A stretch of DNA of 64,000 nucleotides from Colletotrichum lupini. Taxonomy: Eukaryota > Ascomycota > Sordariomycetes > Glomerellales > Glomerellaceae. The translations under genes and the position numbers were made by a program. The notes beneath the pieces were generated by a model. The model had not been told where the DNA came from. It searched no databases and worked only from the letters and a program-made list of their open reading frames with translations. The stretch covers positions 5,022,001 through 5,086,000 of the forward strand of contig NC_064677.1 of assembly GCF_023278565.1 (NCBI RefSeq), given 5' to 3'. Numbering within the stretch: position 1 is the first letter of the stretch; every line of letters begins with the position of its first letter. Positions 24,588 through 37,200 of this stretch are shown piece by piece.

Positions 24588-25058
24588 GTTTTATGTGAAT
24601 AACAAGGTTTGTCAAGTAGTGTCGAGAGGAAAAGAAGTAAGATTCAACGACACGAGAAGTGGCAGTCTCTTACCGGCAGATTCACATGGACCAATATACC
24701 ATGCTAAGTGGACCACAACACTCGTTGTATTCAATTCATTCCAAGTTCACCGCGACTAACCAATGGTCACCGGGTCAGTCTCCCGGGCCGGATCCATGCC
24801 CCGATAGTTGTCCCGGAATGCGGGGAACACGATGGAAAGATGATCCCCCGCAGATCGGGTCTTTCCCGGACGGGAAAGCTGCAGCGGAAATATCCTCCGG
24901 ATGAAGTCGTATCTCTCTAGATGACAAGAGTTCATCGTTTTCTCGAAAGGCCCCTCAGCTGAGTGTAGACCTTGGTTTAAAAGGGAGACATAGCTTCCAT
25001 GGCGTCTTGATTCAGTCAACGTGCATGGATCCCATACTTCCCTACGAGAGTCCACACC
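24588..25058. promoter_or_regulatory. Divergent promoter, FAS1 protein and alpha-galactosidase
   Basis: This 471-bp gap separates the two start codons and must hold both promoters. It is rich in CGG/CCG triplets between about 24780 and 24900, the usual half-sites of Zn2Cys6 regulators. It includes CCGGAATGCGGGG at 24813-24825, which matches 11 of 13 positions of a sequence upstream of the GH88 gene (27099-27111). A TTTAAAA box lies about 80 bp before the alpha-galactosidase start and is a plausible TATA-like element. Confidence 0.6.
24814..24823 (+). promoter_or_regulatory. Candidate Zn2Cys6 site, CGG-N4-CGG direct repeat
   Basis: CGGAATGCGG in the FAS1/alpha-galactosidase divergent promoter. 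Its counterpart CGGAGTGCGG lies in the GH88 promoter, with matching bases on both sides (CCGGA[A/G]TGCGG[G/A]G). Direct CGG repeats with fixed spacing are a standard target form for Zn2Cys6 dimers, and such a regulator is encoded 3 kb downstream. Binding is inference. Confidence 0.4.
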
Positions 25059-26524
25059 ATGCGATTTTTGACGTTCCTCGCTATCTTTACCGCAGTTCCC
25101 TCTACCCTAGGGGCCAGCAAGCCACAAATGGGTGAGAAAATTACCCGTCTCATAGAACTTGCAATCCAAAACTCAAAGTCAATGTCCTACTCACTTACAT
25201 GTCCTCTGTTCCGAGATAGGTTGGAACTCGTGGAACACGTTCAAGCAGAATATCAACCAAACCCTGATTGAGGACACAGCAACAGCAATGGTAGAAAAGG
25301 GCCTAGCAAAGGCGGGATACAGCTACGTCGTCATGGATGAGGGCTGGCAGGCTCTCGAACGAGACGTCGAGGGCCGGCAGCAGCATAATGCTACCCGCTT
25401 CCCGTCTGGTATCTCGACACTCGCGGAGCACGTTCATACCCTAGGCCTCAAGATTGGTCTCTACAGGTACTGTTCTTACTTCCATGGATGCTTCTCACTC
25501 TGCCTCCGTCTTCTGCTTCTTTTCCACTCGAAGAGGTCCAGTTGAAGAGCAGAAAGCGACTCGCGAAAACGAATGCTAACGAAAACCTAGTGACTCGGGA
25601 ATCTTTGGCTGTGGCTTTACACCCGGCTCCTGGGGCTACGAAGAGCTCGATGCCCAAACCTACGCCGCCTGGGGCATCGACTATCTAAAGTACGACAACT
25701 GCGGCGGCTTCCACGCGGGTACGCACACCCAGCAGGAACGCTTCCAGACAATGTCGTCCGCCCTCCTGGCAACCGGTCACAAAATACTATACAGTCTATG
25801 CCAGTGGGGCCACCAGTTCCCCTGGTACTGGGCGGACCAGGTCGGCGCTGCCTCATACCGTATGTCTGGCGACATTCACGCGCGGTTCGCGGAGGACAAG
25901 GCCAATATCTGCAAGACGGCGTACTGTCTTAACACCGGATACGCCGGGGTGAGCGTGCTGACTATGATCCGGAAGATGAGAGAGATCTCGCCGTTCCAGG
26001 CAAAGGAGAGGGGTAGTTGGGCGGACATGGATATGTTGGAAGTAGGAGTCGGGTATAATCTCAGCGGAAAGATCGTGTACATGTCCGAGGTGGAGGAGCA
26101 GACGCACTTTTCGTTTTGGGCGGCGCTCAAGTCACCTCTCATCATCGGTGCCGACGTCACGAAGATTCGGGATTCATCGTTAAGGATTCTACTCAATGAG
26201 GACATCATCGCCATCTCTCAGGATGAGAGGGGCGAAGCTGTGAAGTACTTGCCTAGGTTGTCGAGGGAGGACGAGGTGCAGGTATGGGGAGGCGCCATCG
26301 AGACGGGAGCGTACCGGTACGTTGTCCTCGCCTTGAACTATGGGAGGAACAAGACGAGCATCGAGGTGCCATGGAAGGAGGTTGAAGGGTTGGAGGAGTG
26401 TCCCGGTGGAGGGTTGAAAGTGAAGGATGTATGGGCTGATGAGGATTCGGGGATCGTCAAGGAGAAGATCACTTTGGAAGGGGTGGCGGTCGGGCAGACC
26501 AAGGTTCTCTTGCTGTCTTGCTAG
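25059..26524 (+). CDS. Secreted alpha-galactosidase, GH27 (AglB type)
   Basis: Hydrolyses terminal alpha-1,6-linked galactose from galactomannan and raffinose-type sugars outside the cell. Exons are 25059-25131, 25220-25466 and 25591-26524; the introns (88 and 124 bp) have GTGAGA/ATAG and GTACTG/CTAG ends. The product is 417 aa with signal peptide MRFLTFLAIFTAVPSTLG. GH27 hallmarks are GWNSWNTF across the first junction, SYVVMDEGWQ, the catalytic nucleophile D142 in YLKYDNC, and the acid/base D254 in SWADMDMLEVG. The C-terminal part has the beta-domain typical of the family. The stretch CLNTGYAGVSVLTMIRKMRE resembles the Aspergillus AglB subgroup as I remember it. The gene is intact and lies between the FAS1 and GH88 genes. 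Confidence 0.95.
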
Positions 26525-27546
26525 ATATGCAGGAGGGTATCCTGGTAATTACATATCCGGCAGAGCTGCAACCAGTCCAAAATGAGCATCTGTGAGCCAA
26601 CTCCTAGTTTAAACAATTAGATGGAGGTCTTCGGATGGGGCTTCATAGAAAGGAACAGAGTGTAAGTTTCTCATGTGTGTCTAGCCTTATTGATGCTTGT
26701 TTCATGTCTATATCTCGCTTGGACCGGATTGTCTTGAACTTGATAAAATCTAAGGCTTACAAGAAACAAACCAATCTCGAAGGTTGATGGAAAGAGGCGT
26801 GATCACAGACGGGTGAAAAAAATCAGATTGAATTTGGTGACTGTATTAATCTCATGGTAGTAAGTCCCAGCCATGATCTTTGGTCTCCATGGAGAAAGCC
26901 TCAGTGATCGGCTTCCAACATGTTCGGGGAGCTAGAGGCCGAGAAACGGCTATAGGACTGGCATCAGCGGCAAGCCTCAGTGTCTATTTCGTGGAACATT
27001 ACACTAGTCTTTGTGTAATCCAATAGATTGATCCTTCCAAGCGAGGTCCTCGTTCATCCTTGCATCCCGGGTGGCTCGGCACTCTCAACTCTCCTATACC
27101 GGAGTGCGGAGCAAGTTCCGGACAATCCTCCGGCATCATCAACACAACGCAGAACATCCCACCGAGCACAACAAACCGCTTTTCATCAATAGGCTATGCG
27201 GCCCGAAAGCTCTACCGCCGGGAGCCGATGGGTGGTCTGTCAACTTGCGAGCCCATGTTTCTATTGGGAAGGTTTGTCCGCGGGGACGTGTCCCATGACT
27301 AAGGCGTCGTGTCTCTTGGCCGTAATTCCCATGGAGCCAGAGGTCTGGGAGGCGAATAGGATGAATAGGAAAGTGATTACTTGAATGCGGTGCCCCAAAA
27401 GATGAGTTCCTAGTGAGTACGTTCCATCAGTCTCTTATGTCCTTTGAGAAAGCGGGCACTACAACTTGCTATCGATTACTCCAAGCCTGCCCACTTCGAA
27501 AGGAATCATAGGACAGAAAAACTTCAACCAAGTCAGAACTAGCAAC
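26525..27546. promoter_or_regulatory. Intergenic region with GH88 promoter
   Basis: A 1.0-kb gap holding the 3' end of the alpha-galactosidase transcript and the promoter of the GH88 gene. The part from about 27060 to 27150 is rich in CGG/CCG triplets, including CCGGAGTGCGGAG at 27099-27111 and an inverted arrangement of TCCGG blocks just after it. I see no gene; the short frames at 27060-27384 have no domain. Confidence 0.55.
27100..27109 (+). promoter_or_regulatory. Candidate Zn2Cys6 site, CGG-N4-CGG direct repeat
   Basis: CGGAGTGCGG, about 440 bp upstream of the GH88 start. It pairs with the near-identical element at 24814-24823 in the alpha-galactosidase promoter. The spacing and the TGCGG half are the same in both. 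Confidence 0.4.
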
Positions 27547-29368
27547 ATGACTCCTGAAGCCATCATAACAGAGAAAGTCCCAGTCACGAACAGCCTCAAT
27601 AAGAGGTTAGTTGACGATGGCACGGACTTCAAGATGGGCGGCAACGCTTGTGTAAGTAAAATCGTGCTCTTAGTGCTCTTAACGCCCTCATCACTATCGT
27701 CACCACCGCGGCCCCTCCATGCTAACGCAGAGTGTTTTCACCTCAACAACAGAAGCGCAGCAAACACTGCCAGGAGAATATGGAAACAGTAGCCGGTCTC
27801 ACGACTCCTCCGTTCTCTTCAGCAGAGATCATCAAGCAGGGAGAAAAGTCTCTGGCGGCCTCGCTCTTCTCCCCCAAGGTCACAGCCAAGATCTGGGGCG
27901 TGGCAAAACAAAGCTTCTCATCGGTATGAGCAACTCCCCTATGAGCTGCCGTAAGAATAGAAAGCTCCTTCATCTGCTAACAAATATTTTTTTTCGGTGC
28001 AAAGTCTTCGCCCCCGACCCTTTTCCCGGAATACACCAAACCAGGCGGCACAAAGTACGTCTACCGCGAACTGGATTTTTGGACCTCGGGCTTCTTCCCC
28101 GGGTGTCTCTATCTCCTCCTCGAGCGAAGGCGTAGGCACCCCCATCTCTTGAAACGGCTAGGCTGGTCAGCAGAGGATGAGCCCAACTTACTACATCTCG
28201 AGTAACTCCCCCAGATGCCAATATTCCAAAACTTCAATCGACTGACCCGTGCACCAAGGTTCGCCTGTAAGTGGTGGACAGAAACCCTCCACCCCAACGC
28301 AGAGCTCAAGACGACACATGACCTGGGCTTCATGATCTTTCCCTGGGCACGACCCGCGTGGGAGCTTTCGGGTGACCGCAGATCCTTCGAGACGGCTTTA
28401 ACGGCAGCTAGGTCGCTGTATAGCCGGTTTGACGCCACCGTGGGATCCATCCGGTCGTGGGACATCTGTGTAACGAAGCGATACAAGTTCCTGGACCCGA
28501 GTAAAGACTTTCTCGTGATCATTGTAAGCACCACCTCGCGACTACAGTCAACACTCTGTGAATTATATTATTAAACGGAAGCCAGGACAACATGATGAAC
28601 CTCGACGTGATCTTCTGGGCTGCTTCTCAGCTTGGAGACGATGACATGTGGAACGCGGCTGTCAAGCACGCCGAAACGACGAGGGAGCACCACATTCGCC
28701 CGAACTCTTCCACCTTCCACGTTGTCAACTTTGACCAGGCGACCGGCGTGCCAAAGGAAAAGATTACAAATCAGGGACATTCTGACACATCCTCATGGTC
28801 GAGGGGACAGGCGTGGGCTGTCGCCGGATTCGCGCAGACTTATGGCTGGACACGGGACAAATCTTTCCTCGATACAGCCATCTCGTGTGCGGACTATTTC
28901 CTTGAGCAGCTCCCTTCGAGCGGGATCCCGCCGTGGGACTTTGCTGCGCCCAAAGACATGGCACAACCTCCGGATGTCAGTGCCTCCATGATTGCGGCGT
29001 ATGGCATGTTGCTCATTCACGAGGCTCTGACGGCGCTTGGAAGGCCATCAACGTACCTGAGAAGCGCCATCGGTCTCACTCGCGCTACCTGTAACAACCA
29101 CATCAATAGTGGCGGATTCTATGTGAAGTCTCAAAGGTCGATCGATACGGTCGAGCACGGCACGGTGGTTGAAGAAGTAGGTTGGGAAGTGGAAATGGGG
29201 GATGAGCCGGAGACCATATTGAATGGGGCAACCATCAACAACTACGAATTTGCGCCGCGAAGGTGGGCAAACCACGGACTGGTGTATGCTGACTACTTCT
29301 TTCTGCTGGTGGGGAACAAGCTTCTGGAAATGGGCGTCCCAGAGTTGTTTGACGAGAACCGGTCTTGA
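27547..29368 (+). CDS. Unsaturated glucuronyl hydrolase, GH88 family
   Basis: Intracellular enzyme that hydrates and releases the delta-4,5-unsaturated uronic acid from oligosaccharides made by polysaccharide lyases. Exons are 27547-27651, 27753-27923, 28005-28201, 28259-28523 and 28586-29368 (four introns, 57-101 bp), 506 aa. There is no signal peptide. Family motifs are LFPEYTKPGG, RELDFWTSGFFPG, THDLGF with catalytic D179, and DNMMNLD with catalytic D247, equivalent to Asp88 and Asp149 of Bacillus UGL. GHSDTSSWSRGQAW is the substrate-lid motif. Exon 3-4 and 4-5 joins are fixed by these motifs. Exon 1 is the least certain; an alternative start is the Met at 27777-27780 in exon 2, which would give about 460 aa. 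It converges on the regulator gene with 149 bp between the stop codons. Confidence 0.9.
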
Positions 29369-29517
29369 GCATTTGAACGCGGAGAATGACTGAAGTATAT
29401 TCAGAGAGTCTTGTCTGATGAATGATTCGTAAATGATGTAAATATGCATCTTTAAGTCTGAGCTTATAGAGCCAATGGATTATGTTTATCGTCATCATTC
29501 CCCTGCAGATGCGTTAA

Positions 29518-32267
29518 CTACTCTTTCTCTGCTGCCCCCGAGAACATACTGATTCGCTGGTTCGGCAAGAAGGAGTAGTCCAAGTAAGCGTTGAGATCCT
29601 CAAAATCTCCAACTGGGTGATGTATGTTGTCATGGTTATTTACAACGCCGACGTCGAAGTGATCGTATCCATTCGCGTGGCTTGGCATTATCGCACCGCC
29701 AGGCGCTGGTGACGGCATGGCCGTCGGGCCTCTGCTCGTACTTTGCGCATGGAACGCTACCGGAAGCGGGGGAAATGCCAGAGATATACTGTCAGGGGAT
29801 GCCTCTTGTTCAAAGTCCATGGTAGAAGTTCCAAGGCCGCCGACGAAGGACTCTTGGCCGGTGCCTTGACTCGGCGAGAATGCAATATCTCGATGATTCG
29901 ATCTAACACGAGACACCCCAGGAGTCCTTGGGTTATCTCCAGTCGGCAGGGAGATTGTGTCTGGACGGGCATCATCCGAGTAGACTGCCTGCCGTATGTC
30001 GAGCATTCCCCTGCCCTGATGCCGCGCTTGAACCAGCCGGCCGGCAAATTTGGATGCTAGGTTGTCGGACACATCGCCAAGACCGTTCCATCTTTGAGCT
30101 ATGATGTTAAGACTGTTTACTAGTGAATCAAAGCCATCCGGAAGAGCAACGTTGTAGTAGGTTGAATGGGCCAGAAACATTCGTCCACAGATGAAGAGGC
30201 AAAACGCGAATTGTGGGCTGATGACTTGCTGCGAATCTTGTAGAAATTTCTCTGCAATGATAGCCACCTCTGTTGCGGCAGCCATGCACGTTTCGGCACT
30301 AGATGCTGAAGGCAGTCGTATTCCAGTAGCTTGCCATTCGGGCAACGGATAGACGACGCCCTGATGAAGCAGCACTACGCTCGAATTGTGCGTCAGGTGA
30401 GCGAGAGTGAGATTGGGGTCCATGATGCCGTCCACGTTGAGAACGCATGCCTCCCGCCACTGTTCGGGAAGGAATATTTTCCACCTATAGGGTGTCAGCG
30501 TCTCTCTCGAAATCAATGATTACTGGAAGACTCACTGTACGAGACGCAAGTCAAGTTGTTTGAACTTCATCAACCAGACTTGTATCTCGTGTGGCTTGGA
30601 GACATCAATAGCTTGCTGAAGAAAGAAGGACGTCACCAGACTAAGACTCTCGGTGGCTTCGATGCAATACGCAAAACCTCCGAGTGAATCCTGAGCTGCC
30701 TCTTCCAAACGCGCGGTAGGAAGGGTTCCACTGGAACCGCTGGACTGATCAGCTACACCGAAATATGGTGTTGGGGTTTGGAGCGGTTCTCCATTCTCCC
30801 AAAGCGCCCCTTCGCAGGGTAGACGTCGTTTCACGTCCGCGCTGGTGAGAGAAAAGTTCCAACCTGTTGCGACACTGCAGAACCTGTCCATCAGAAAGAT
30901 ATTCCAGAAAACTCGACGCCTCTCTTCTCGTTCGCTCCAGCTTCGACATAGCGGCAGGAATGCCATACGCTTTATGAGATGCTTCGCAGCCGGTGGTTGG
31001 TCTTCGTCTTCGACACTGAGCTGTAGCTGCTCAACTGTTCGGGTCATGCTACCAACGATAGACTAGAAACACGTAAGTATGGACCAAATGTGAGGCGACG
31101 TGCCACTAACCCAAGCGGATGGACCTCTGCCACTGCCAATCTGTGTTCATTGATCAGCTAAGTTATTTGAACTCAACTTGAATACATATTCGGGACTGTA
31201 CTCACGGTGTCAAAAGCAATTATTGTCAGAGCTTGAAGATTCTCCACTGAGAAGGACTCCATGCTGTTCAGTATCACAAATTGCCGACATCTTCGTGCCC
31301 TGCGTGTCTTTTCCTCATGCAGTCCTAGGCGGGAATCTTGGGAGAACCTTGCGCACAAAGAAACTATGGCATGAAAGATGGTGTTGAGATGGGGACGTTG
31401 GGCTGGGTCCTGCATCCTCTCCCGAAATTGGCGCACGTGAAGCATAGGAATCCAGGGGTGAATATTGGAAAAGTAAATATCGACAAGAGCGTCCATGAGG
31501 TCCAGCTCTGGCAGTAGGTCTGCTTCGGTCATGGGATCGAAATTGAGACTTGTTCGCGCTGGCTTTTCCGTCGCCTTTTCCGGAGTGGCAGTGTCTTTCG
31601 TCGGAATGGTTGCAAGTGTTGTCAACGCAGGCTCTCCACCTTCGGCCAGGGTTGCGAGAGTGTTTTTGAGCGCAGTCGTTCTCTCGTTGAGCGACACATT
31701 CGAAGAGTCGTCTTGGCTCGGACTGGGGGCATTACGGCTGGCTGCCGAATTCAAGCAGTTGAAGACCTGTTGCCACAGGACTCCTTGACCTAGGAACATG
31801 TTTTCGAGCGTGGCTTTAAGCAGATATCAGCTTCATGATAACATTTCTAAAGACTCGCCAGACGCATACCGACTCTCTGGCTGAGGTTCTCAACGGCACC
31901 AGTGCGCAGTCCCGGTTTTGATCTTCTGTCATCGTATACACATTCTACATCTGGATATGGAATCAGGTGAGCTCCTCATTGGCGTCAGAGCAGAGACTGA
32001 CTGTATCGTACACATGCCGAGCAAGGCTGCCGCCTTGAGCATCTAGCCTTCTTCTTTCGACAGGATTGACAGCTTAAGACGTCGTATCAGCATGAATTGG
32101 TCGATTGCGCCGTGGTCAATTCGGGAAGTATCTCACGCGGGGCCTTCAGTATCCACGCCATTCGCTTGCGCACTTGAGTTTGTCCGCCTCTTCTTGGGTC
32201 GGGGCTGGCTGTCTTCCTCGCCGCCTGAGCGACCGGACAGCACCTCGTCGTCGTCTTCGAAGACCAT
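29518..32267 (-). CDS. Zn2Cys6 transcription factor with fungal-specific middle domain
   Basis: Nuclear regulator of the GAL4 superfamily. Minus-strand exons are 32267-32137, 32072-32002, 31950-31870, 31813-31206, 31140-31111, 31062-30536 and 30484-29518; the six introns are 51-65 bp and the total is 804 aa. The zinc cluster is CQSCRKKKARCSRRQPCSAC followed by VRYNVEC, spacing CX2CX6CX5CX2CX6C (C45-C71), built from exons 1-3. A short linker and a likely dimerisation coil (ENLSQRVATLENMF) follow. The fungal_trans domain begins near YFSNIHPWIPMLHV and continues through RRRVFWNIFLMDRFCS. A 30-nt exon encodes IGSGRGPSAW. The tail is Ser/Pro/Asn-rich and acidic in places, as in activation regions. 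Position between hydrolases and a permease suggests a pathway-specific regulator; the inducer is unknown. Confidence 0.94.
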
Positions 32268-33289
32268 CGCGTATACAGGAACTGCGGAAGGAAAAAAGAG
32301 TCAAGAATGAGGAGGGAAATTGAAGGATGCAACGACGGGAATTTCCTTCCCTCACATTCTTTTCCAGATCATGGCAGGAGCTATCTAATTGATTCGTCCA
32401 TCTCCCGTCACTATCCAAACCAAGCGAAAACGCCGCTGTCGCAAGCCACTTTTGGGGATCATGTCGGGGTAAGACCTGAACGTGGAGAAGGTGCATGCGG
32501 GGAAGAACTAGGCATCCCTCACAATAACATGCCACTGGACCGCTAAAAGAAGCCACTATGGAGGGGATCCTTGACTTGCGAGCCTGTTGATCGTCGCTGT
32601 AACCGTTACTTTTCCTCGTCTGAACGCTTCTGAGACTGTGATACTACAGCCGTAGAGGCCGGATGAACGACTTGACCATGAGCATTTGAGGGTTTGAAAG
32701 AGACATTATATCCTTAGATCTTGACTCTAGCTTCACATGGTATGAATTGTCCTTTTTCAGATCAAAATTTCTCACTTAATTCTCATGGTAGTAACAGCAA
32801 TTGACCGGTAGTCAACATAGGCGCGAGGTATGGAAGATGCCTCCTTAAAAAGACGGATAAGCAAGTAATCTCGATAACCTCGGATAGTCAAAATGACAAG
32901 AGGAGGCCGGGGAGCTTAGCGTAACCCCGAATCTTGATCTGTCTAGTCTCAATCAGAGCCTTCTGCCCTTACACTAATGCATAGCAACGCCCCCGGTCTC
33001 TGAACTGACGATCTGCCCGCCAACCCCAGCTCCGGGCGCGGGCGAGGTCCCGGAGACTGCCCCGGATCACCATCAGTCCACGTTTTTGTTCTCTAGGAGC
33101 GTCTCTGACTCCGTCGTTCCGGGCTCGTGAAAGCTGGGGTCCCCAGAGTTTCAATATTGGTTGCATATAGAGGCTTACGATCCAGGGAAATCCGGGGTAA
33201 GCCATGAGACAATATCAAGCAGCCTCAGTTACAATAGGTCTGAAGAAGAACAACTCCATTGCACTGCAGCAACCTGAGCGCCGTACATC
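32268..33289. promoter_or_regulatory. Divergent promoter, regulator and MFS permease
   Basis: A 1.0-kb gap between the start codons of the Zn2Cys6 gene (-) and the permease gene (+). A GC-rich patch at about 32980-33130 carries many CGG/CCG triplets (for example CTCCGGGCGCGGGCG and GTCCCGGAGACTGCCCCGG), which are potential half-sites for the regulator itself or a relative. I did not find an exact CGG-N4-CGG copy of the hydrolase-promoter element. No gene is visible. Confidence 0.5.
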
Positions 33290-34075
33290 ATGAAGCAGGG
33301 TCATACCGACAAGGAAAGTGGCGACAATGCCATCGCGCCGGCACCTTCTCATGTGGCTTATGAGCACCAGGAGGGAGACAAGTCGGTGAGTTTACTCCTT
33401 CAGTATCGCAGAACCATGGCTCAGTCGTAGAAGAGGAGGGTTGAAGGTGACGTAGGGGTTGGGGAGCTTTCGACTACCATGCATTTCATATGGAGATAGC
33501 ATTCGGCTAATACACCCCACAGGCCAACGGATATGCTGATGCTCAAGCGATCTATGTTGACGACAAGACAAGCAAGGAGCTTTTCTGGACGATTAACAGA
33601 CGAATCCTGGCTTGTATGCTGGGCACATACTTCTGCCAGTCCCTCGACAAAGGCACCCTTGGCTTTGCCTCCATAATGAACATCAAACAAGATGCCAACC
33701 TCGTGGGCCAACAGTTCAGGTAAAACAATACCTTCTATCCGTAACCGGGAAAAGAAGGTTTCGAAGAGCAACAGCTTACTTTTTGTTAACTAGCTGGCTC
33801 GGAACAATTCTGTATATGGGTGTTCTCGTTGGAGAGTACCCGACCAATTTGCTTCTGCAGAAACTCCCCGTCGCAAAATATCTCGCCGCCAATGTTTTCT
33901 GCTGGGGCATTGTAATTGCATGCTCGGCTGCCGCCAAGAACTTCACAGCCTTGATGATTGTCAGATTCCTGCTCGGAGTATTTGAGTCTTGCGTTCAGCC
34001 GGCTTTCATCATCATGTTTGTCAACCCTAGCCGCCTGAATGGTAGACAATCCTGCTGACACAAAACTAATAGGAC

Positions 34076-34280
34076 TGTCGGATTGGAAGTCCAATTCGAC
34101 CGCGGCATACAGCCGACTGCGCAGGGGCCAATTGGGGGCCCTATTTACGATTATCGTAGCCAGCCTAACCTATAGTTAGAACCTCCTTTTTATACTTACT
34201 ACGCAAATATTTATATAGTTTAATTAATCTCTTCGTTAACTACGGTTCGAACTAACTACCCTATAATAAGGATACTAATA
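34076..34280 (+). repeat. Outer (5') LTR of element 1
   Basis: 205-bp LTR. Its first 90 bases keep several CA and TG dinucleotides (TGTCGGATTGGAAG..., GGCATACAGCC, GCGCAGG), whereas the matching bases of the inner LTR at 40392 are mutated (TATCGGATTAGAAA...). The remainder is as heavily mutated as the body. It ends ...GATACTAATA, the RIP form of ...CTAACA. Confidence 0.92.
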
Positions 34281-37200
34281 CTAATTAGTAATTAAACTTT
34301 ATTATTATAGATCGGTAAGGTATTTTATTACGTAAAAGAGACGACTTTTTAATACTATATAAGATAGGAGATTTATATTAATTAACCTTATAGAAATAGA
34401 TAAAAAAGAAGGCGATTCTTAAATACTATATAGAATTAAGTAATTATAGCCCTTTACTACTTACGAGAGGTCGACGTTTACTATATTAAATTACGTTAAT
34501 TAACAGAACTACTTAAGTAACTAGCCTTTTACTATCGCCCCGAGTAGCTTTTTTACTAAACGACTTTTTTATAGCCGGCCTGCGATTAGAAATTAACTAA
34601 GGAAGCTATTTAGAGATTATAAAGAGCACGAGGCTTAAGAGGCTAGAAGTGTACGAGATAATAGAAATCGGTAATTAGTAAAGATCCCGAGACTAATTAC
34701 TATATCTTTTTACGGTAATATAAACGTCTACCGCTACTATTATTAAAAAGAATTACTAAAACCTACCCTTTTTTACTAAATAAAAAAGAGGATCCTAGTA
34801 GGTATAATAGCTAGTAATTTAAAAGGGTAGTAGTAATTATTAAAAATAATAAAAACGAGAGTAGTAGTAAGACGGTAAGAAGAAGCGGGAATCTCCTAAA
34901 CCCTAATAAATTCGTTGGGTAGTAAAAGCACGGATTTATTATAACCTGCGCGCGGATTAAATATATCCTTATTAAGATTAAATACGCTAATAATTACTAA
35001 TACGGGCATAAGCTAGAATAAGCCCCTTAGTAAGTTAGGGTAAAAAAGAAGAGGACGAAACCCGATCCTAAATAGAATCCTAATCCTTTATAAATAAATA
35101 AATATTAACCCGGACTATTAGGGGACGTGGATATATAGAATTACGGATTAGCCTAACGGTAAGTAAATTAACGTAGTATTAATCTATTTAACTAAGGTCT
35201 ATAAGAAAAAGGGGCTATAGGGGTAACCCCTATTTTATAAAATCGTAAACGACCTTAGCTACTAACTAGACGAATAGTTCGCAAGCGTAAGCCTAGGAAT
35301 CGCAAAAGTAGTTAATAAATTCCTCTATAGGCGAGGGGTATTACTAGCGTAATTATAATTATAAGAGCTATATAAAATACTAATAACGATAATTATAAAA
35401 GAGGAATTTGTGCTATAGAACTAAGCATAGGTTAATAGAGCGTATAATTGCTTTAACGAATTTAAAAAAAGGGTAAACGACCTAGATTTCCTCCCTATAA
35501 TTACTAATAGAAATCTATTGTTATAAAAGGATATACCGGGGTAAAATATAGTGCTAGAAGTACGATAATCGATAATTCTGCCTATTTTAATCTATAACTC
35601 GTTACTGCTATTAATACGAAATTCGGCGCTAATTAGTTAATAAGAAAGGAGGTAGACGACCTAAAGTTATTAATAATACGTAGCGACGCAGGGTTTATAT
35701 ATAAATACTAAAAATTTAGTAACGAATACGAGGCAATTTATAGACCTTAAAAAGATCTTCTCGAAAGAGAAATTATACTCTAGGGGGAAGTATGAGGTTT
35801 TATAAGAAACCCTAACGATATTTTATAATTACTACGAAAAAGTCGGAATTAGGGAACACTAGTACTATTCGGTAATTAATATCGTACTCGTAAGTAAAGC
35901 CTTTAATTATTATTATAAAGCGGTGCGTAATTTCGATCGAAACGACTTTTTTAATATAATTAACGTAATCCGAAGCCGCTTTAAGACTTATAATAAGAAC
36001 CTAGAGCTCTTATTTAAGCTACGAGCGATTTTTTATATATTTATAACTAGGATAATAGAGGGCAAATTGCGAGTAGAGATCCTTAAAGAGCTTATTAATC
36101 GAATCGATAAGCTAGTAAAAACCTAGCTAAATAAGGGGATAAACGAGCGGAAAGTCGGATATCTTTATACCGTAGTTTAGCGTATATTAAAAATAAAGAT
36201 CACCCTATACTAAGTACTTAAAAACTACGAGACGCTCTACTTAAGGCTAAGATCTAGCTTTAATATTAAAGCGAGAATACCGTACTAAACCTATTTTTAA
36301 ACGTACGACGGCCCTTATTAGTAATATTAGGTCGATCGAACGTATAATAAGAAAAGAAAAGAGGCTAAATACGGTAATCGCTAATAAGGAGGCCTAGATT
36401 CGTTAAATAGGCAGAGATTTAACTTATAGGTAGGGTAATAAAAGAGGTAATATTATATTTATAAAAAGAATAGATATTAGTTAAGTAACTACTTTAAAGA
36501 AGAGCGTATTAAATCGTACGAATAGTATAGAAAGTCGAGGGTAATAAACGGTAAAACTAGCCCTCGTCGGTTTAACTAATTCCTTATTATATATAAAAGT
36601 AGATCTAGGGGCACGGAACCTAGTAATAGTAGCTAAAGTAGTAGCCTAAAGTATATACTCCCTATAAGAGATTTAGAAAATAAAAAAGATCTTACCCCCT
36701 ATATTAACGAATTAGATTACGACGAAATCGACGATATTAACTACTCTTTTTTCGCCCCGTTAGCTTCTAGAGGATATACGAGGCTAAACGAATAGAGGAT
36801 AGTAAAAGCTCTTAATAAATAGGCTTTTATTTATAGATAGTAAGAGAAGGTCCCTTAAATAACGAATATAGAGGTAGCTAAAAGGGCGAATCTAATAGGG
36901 CCGAAGCCTATTTTCTTAATAATTAAAAAGAAGACGCTATCTTTTTTAATATTTAAAAAAAAAGAACATAGTACTAAGCAAATCTAGGGGTAGCTAGAGG
37001 GGTCCTTTTTATACTACTTAGATCCCTTAAATACTAAGCTTATATAAGTATTTTATGCGAGCGAAAGGTACGGCCTAGATAATTTTTATAAGATTATCCT
37101 AAATACTAGGGTATTATAATAGTTAATTAAAGGAAAAGGGTAATTCTAAGCGCTATAGAAGATCGCGCTAGTAACGCTTAATATATTAATAATAGGTATT

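Noticed and set aside
35923..36126. 67-residue plus-strand frame as a host gene
   Set aside because: It is a surviving scrap of the gag region of element 1, flanked by the same frame with stops.
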